Of a DNA stretch of 64,000 nt, positions 41,801 to 47,800 are shown piece by piece. How positions within the stretch are numbered: position 1 is the first letter of the stretch; each line of letters begins with the position of its first letter. The position numbers and the translations under genes were made by a program. The stretch comes from Dendrolimus kikuchii (taxonomy: Eukaryota; Arthropoda; Insecta; Lepidoptera; Lasiocampidae). The notes under the pieces were generated by a model that was not told the origin of the DNA, ran no database searches, and was given only the letters and a program-made list of their open reading frames with translations. The stretch lies in the NCBI GenBank assembly GCA_019925095.2, contig CM034398.1, positions 11,671,001 to 11,735,000 on the forward strand. Direction: 5' to 3'.

Positions 41801-44800
41801 TACTTTCTATCTACATTTAAATAGAAAACAAGACTGGTGGTATTTTATCAGATATTAAATTAAATTCATAATATTCTAATTGGCGATATAATGTTGTTTG
41901 GTTTGGTTACATATCCTTTCCTTCGTGCAGGAACGGATAAAGTGTAGAATACTAATTCCTGCAGCCGAGCTGCCTGTCGTAAAATGCGACAAAACAACCT
42001 ATAGTTAGGTGGTAGGGTATTTGCTCGTCTGGATGGCTACCACCCCTGGCCTAGAATGTTGGTGTTTTTGTTTAACAAAAAGCAAGAAAGAACGACTTGT
42101 AGCGCTCTTTAATTATTTAATAAGTATTATAAAAACGCCTAGCAGATTGTAACAACTTTCCATTAGGTGGACCCAGTGGCGTAGCGTAGTGAGGGCGGCA
42201 GGGGCGGCCCACCCCGGGCGGCATTTTTTAGGGGGCGGCAAAATTTCATAATAAATATTATAAATATTTGAACCATTTCATATTTTTATCGCAACTATAA
42301 ATTCGGACCGATTTAGAAGAGCACGGAATTTTTCATTACTTATTCTGTGACGAATTCGGGGAATTATATTTTGTAGCGACTGCGTGCAACACAAAAGAAA
42401 AAGAATTTTCAAAATCGGTTCAGTAAATACAGAGATAACCTCCTACAACGTCACAAACACACAAATTTTACCTCTTTATAATATTAGTATAGATATACTA
42501 TGCATTAAATTGAAATACCTAAATAAAATAGCGGCAAAATTGTCTTCCACCTCGGGCGGCCGTCACCCACGCTACGCCGCTGGGTGGACCGGCAGTCTGT
42601 TTGCCAACTTCGCAATTTAAAAGATTTGTAGGATTGAGGCGCTTTTTCAGGTTACGTTTTTTACCTATGATGTAATTCCTAGAATTCGTTCATAGTTTAC
42701 CAAAGAAATTCCTGTTTTTCAGTTGTGGATGACCCTTATTTAAAATGGGAAGAACCGGGTATTGCACGCTATTTGTTCATGATGTTCATTGTTGGTTTCA
42801 CTGCGTTATCAATTTTACTCCTTAAAGAGTACGAAGTTATGAATAAGGTAAGTAACATCGAAATAGATTTTAAATTTATTTTTATCTTTTGGCAATAAGT
42901 CTAATTGAAATACTGAAAGTACCCAAGTATATGATAATTTACCTATATTTCGTCGAAATATTTTGAACGTTGCATTTGCATATAGTCTTTATATAAAAAA
43001 TATATATTTTGAAATAAAACTATACAACAAAATAACTCTTGGAAGTACCCCTACAAAGTTATTTATATAGTTAGGCGTATCTTAAGTTAAGTTTTTACTT
43101 TTTTATTTTCTTTAGATCTTTTACAAGTCAAGTTCGCAGCCAATGCCACAAGTGTCCCCAGAGGAGGACAGTGACGTGGCTGAAGAACGCAACATCGTAG
43201 ACGCTCTCTCGCGCGCGGATCTGTCGCGTCATAGTCTAGTCTGTAGAGATCTTACAAAGTTCTATAATAAGTTCCTAGCTGTCAAGAGGCTTACTTTTGG
43301 TGAGTAAAATAATTAATTTGTTTATTGCAGTTCAGAACTGCCTCCTTTTTTAAGTCGGTTACAAATGTGGGTCAATTAATGCATAATTCATTAACTAAGC
43401 GTTTTTGTGACCATATAAGAAATAGTTGCTATGTATTTTAATTCCTCACTTGACTTAAGTTCCATACTTATGTACAGTCGCGGTATGGAAAGGTTCATCA
43501 CCTTAAAGTCGACTTTTGTTTGCACGAGTACAAGAAACAGTACCGTCAACATTTTAATAAATGTTACGTTCGTAAAATATAAAAACATGAAAAAATAATA
43601 TTGCAAAAATAACAATGACAGACACTGAGAATGACAATAGTTTTAATCATCAGATACAAAGGGGATATAATCACTGCGCTTATCATATATATTAAAACCA
43701 ATAAAAAGGTTTTCCATCTTTAAACAATCTTTTTAAACAAGATAGAAAATCAAATAACTTTGATCTAAGTCGTTTTAAACTTTGGCAAACAGTTAAATAT
43801 ATTTTTTATAGAATAGTCTCTTCTGTGTCTTTGTTTGAAAAGGTAACATGTGCTCGCGGAACGTTAAATTGATCAATCTGAAAACTGGCGAACCTTTTTA
43901 TACCGTGACTACATATGTATGTATGAATTGGTGTGAATAATTGTCTTTTCATGAAGCTTTGCATAGATGTTCTATATAAAACGGATATAAACGTAGGATC
44001 GCTTTTATTACAAGATTTAAAAAAGTATTAATGAAAATGTTTTTTGGAAGCTCCGAGGAAAGCTGTGGTTGGTAAATAAAAGTTAAAGTATGACATTCTT
44101 TGGTGACAGTGCCATAGGATGTCTAATGCAATGCAATATAAACCGTTTCCCGCATTAAGACTGCTGAGATGGGAACTCTTAGGTATTCAGCGCGCGATCC
44201 TCTCACGTCAGAGGGCTCTTGATTTCCTTCGACCCATGGAGAGACTCGCGCTGTGATGGATGGGTTCTCCTTAGTTGGGGCCACGGCGTTAACGATGCCT
44301 TTATTGCCGTGATCCCATTGCAAATCTTTGAACTGGGGGTATGCTGGTAAACTGCGTTTTACAATACAATTAGGTCGGAGACATCTTTACGTTTGTAGTA
44401 ACGTGCGTATTCGTATAAAATGACATGACATTTCTAACTCTACTTGTATGTAAGCCATTGATCTGAGAATGTGAGACACGTAGTAGCTAGCGCAATCTGG
44501 TTTGTTCAGTTTTATTTACTGTGTGTATGCAGAATACTGTAAACGCAAAATCATCTCCGAGCTGATTTACGTGTATCTCGACAGGAATTTACATTCTTTG
44601 GTGATATGTGATTCAGGTGTACACCACGGTGAATGTTTCGGCCTTCTGGGTGTGAACGGTGCGGGCAAGACCAGCACTTTCCGAATGCTCACTGGCGACT
44701 GTCGTATCTCAAACGGGGATGCCTTCGTTTTAGGGCATAATATTAAAACAAATATACAGGATGTCCATAGAAACATTGGTAAGTGTATGATTTCACGAAA

Positions 44801-47800
44801 TAATGTCTGATTTTTTTTAAATTTAATTTGAATTTTTTCTTTATTCGTTTCATTACAACATAGAATAAGATTTTTTACATGCATGTGGTACCATATTGTG
44901 TTTTTGTGTCTGATGCTTTAATATGTATGTAGTGTCTTATTATCTAGATTATAGTTCAAATTCTATTTTATATTTGATAAAATAAAATGTTTCGCCAGGT
45001 TACTGTCCCCAATTCGATGCGTTGTTTGACAATCTGAGTGCGCGTGAGACGTTGCGCATATTTTGCTTGTTGCGCGGAATTCCCGAGCGAGTCGGTGCCG
45101 CCAGAGCCATGCGGCTGGCTATATCCCTGGGATTTATTAAGCACTATGATAAAAAGGTATGCGGCCAAGATCCTGGCAATTGAAGTTTTCCTCAATTATG
45201 GACCTGTAATATAATTTATTCAAAATTGGTATTAATTTTCATTTTTTTTCTATTATTGTGAAAGAAGATCTAGATGTACTTTATGTTCTCAGAATACAGG
45301 AGGCGAGGCAGAATATGTAAAAAGAAACAAAGTAAAAATAAAAGAAAAAAGAACTCAGGTTTCGTAACTGAAACTTAGTACGGCTTGAATTGACCATATA
45401 ATGATGATACCCATATTTTTTTCTATTGCTAGAGAACAGCAAAAATGATGACGTCCCACATGATGTAAAATGGTTACTGACACTTGTGGACTTTTGTAAC
45501 ATCAGTAACCAGAAATATGTACCATGTTTTAAGATAATAAGAAAAAATATATTATTTTAGTACAAGTTTTGTATTTGTACATGTTGAGGCTGAAAACCGC
45601 CAGTCGCCATTTCAACTTTATATTTAGTAGCTTTCGATTTTTTTTACTATTTTTCTTTTTCTGTCAATAATAAAATTGGTAAAAAAATTTACCATACTTG
45701 GAATGAAAAGGCATTAAACATTATATTTATTATAATTCCCGGATAGAAGACCGATTTTTAAAAAATAAAATAAAACTAAAAAAAAATTACCGACTTTAAA
45801 AAGTGTCTCACCAAATTTTCTCAGAATATGCATCTTAAACTTTTCTCTATTCATGAATTGACTACTTTCTTTTCATAACTTGGCGGTCAAACGATCTGTT
45901 ATTCTTTTGATTTTCATTCTAAACACATACCTCGTTGAAAAGACGTCAAAATAAATTATTTTCGTAATTTTGTATAAAAAATAATACATTAAAGAATTAA
46001 ATGCTTTTCTATATGATTAAGAATAATGTTTAGTGTTAATATATCGTTTATTTGTTTAACTGGTTAAAAAACAGAAACTTTATACAAGTAACAACAATGT
46101 TCTACCAATGGTACGACAAATGAAGAGTAGTTTATAATATTATGAAATTCTAAACATGCTGTCTGGGCAGAAACAAAACCTTGAAGCTATTAAAAAAAAA
46201 ACAACTGGAATACACTATAGCTATATAAACGAATGGAGAACACCATGCAGTTTTTTTATTTTTTGTCTGTTCGGGATTATGTAAAAACTACTGGGCTGAT
46301 TTCGATTCAGTTTTCGCAGATCGACAGATAATTTTTAGACTTAAACTCTGCTCTACTTTTCATCCCGGGAATCCCGCGGGAATATTCCTAGGAGCGGTTT
46401 GAAGTTCGAATGCATACAAATTAGCTTATTTCGACAGTTTCCACTAAAACAATAGCTTACATTCGTTTTTAAAACGCTGTGATTCTTTGTGTTCCGGGAA
46501 TCCTGCGGGAATTTCAAGTCAAGCGTGGACAAAGACGCGAGCATATACCAATAGTCATACCGCCAAGGTACTGATTTTAACACCCGATTATAGAAAAAGC
46601 ACCTACTCATTATTTCTAAAATATATTCCAGGTCCGTCAAAACAGCGGCGGAACGAAAAGGAAAATAAGCGCAGCCATAGCTTTGCTTGGTGATTCACCA
46701 GTTATATTTCTCGATGAACCAACTACAGGTTAGTTCTCTCTACAACTTGTGAAAAAAGACATGATGATTCGTGGTGTGATGGGAGACGTATGTCAGAATA
46801 GAGGATATCATTATGGAAGGACGACATTGAGCCGACCTCAAATAATTGGGAGACGGCGAAATAGAACTGAGATTTTCCTTAACCATATAACGCATTATGT
46901 TTAATTAATGCTTGTATGATTATAATTCCAATTTAAATATTTTATAGGTATGGATCCAGCCTCAAAGCGTTTGGTATGGTCAGCGATAATCGAAGCCGTG
47001 GAAACGGGTCGCAGTGTTATTCTGACGTCACACAGCATGGAGGAGTGCGAAGCGCTCTGCTCCAAACTGACTGTCATGGTGCGGGGCAATTTACAATGTT
47101 TGGGGTCTTTGCAACATCTTAAAAACAAGTTCTCACAAGGTAACGTTGTGATAACATGGAATATGTTATTAAAAAAACCTAACTTGTAACACACTCCGGA
47201 ACCACAGTGGGTGCCACCAGTCCGTTCTAGTTTTTATAGAAAACCTCAATTAAATAAAACCTTCAATCAATCGTATTATTTAAAACATTTTTTTTAAAGC
47301 GAAATCAGTCATAAATTGAAAATTCTAATTAGCTCCTTTTCAATTTTATAAAATTCATAACGTAATTTATATATTTCTCATGTCAAATTTAATGAAAAAC
47401 TAAAGTTTTTAATTTAATACTATTATAGAAATAATTTCAAGAATATTTTTTTATATTCAGGTTACACACTCATGGTTAAATGTGAATCGAATGACAACAG
47501 GGAAGCTAATCTAAACACCATCAATCAATATGTAACCAAAAATTTCACATATTCGAGACTAATGTAAGTATAATGCAGCACCAAACTTTATTTCCTTTCC
47601 AGATTAGCTGCGTATTGCGCAATACGTAATTTTGACGACGTACGAGCTTATAATAGGAAATACTATTATGCGTCGAAAGCGATCGTGGTAAGCGGGGCAG
47701 GTGGCAGGGCGGGTCTGCAGAGGCCCAATTCTGCTATTTCAAAATCTTGGCGTTACTAAAATATTCAAAGTGCGATTCCATTGCGATAGTGCCAAAAATT

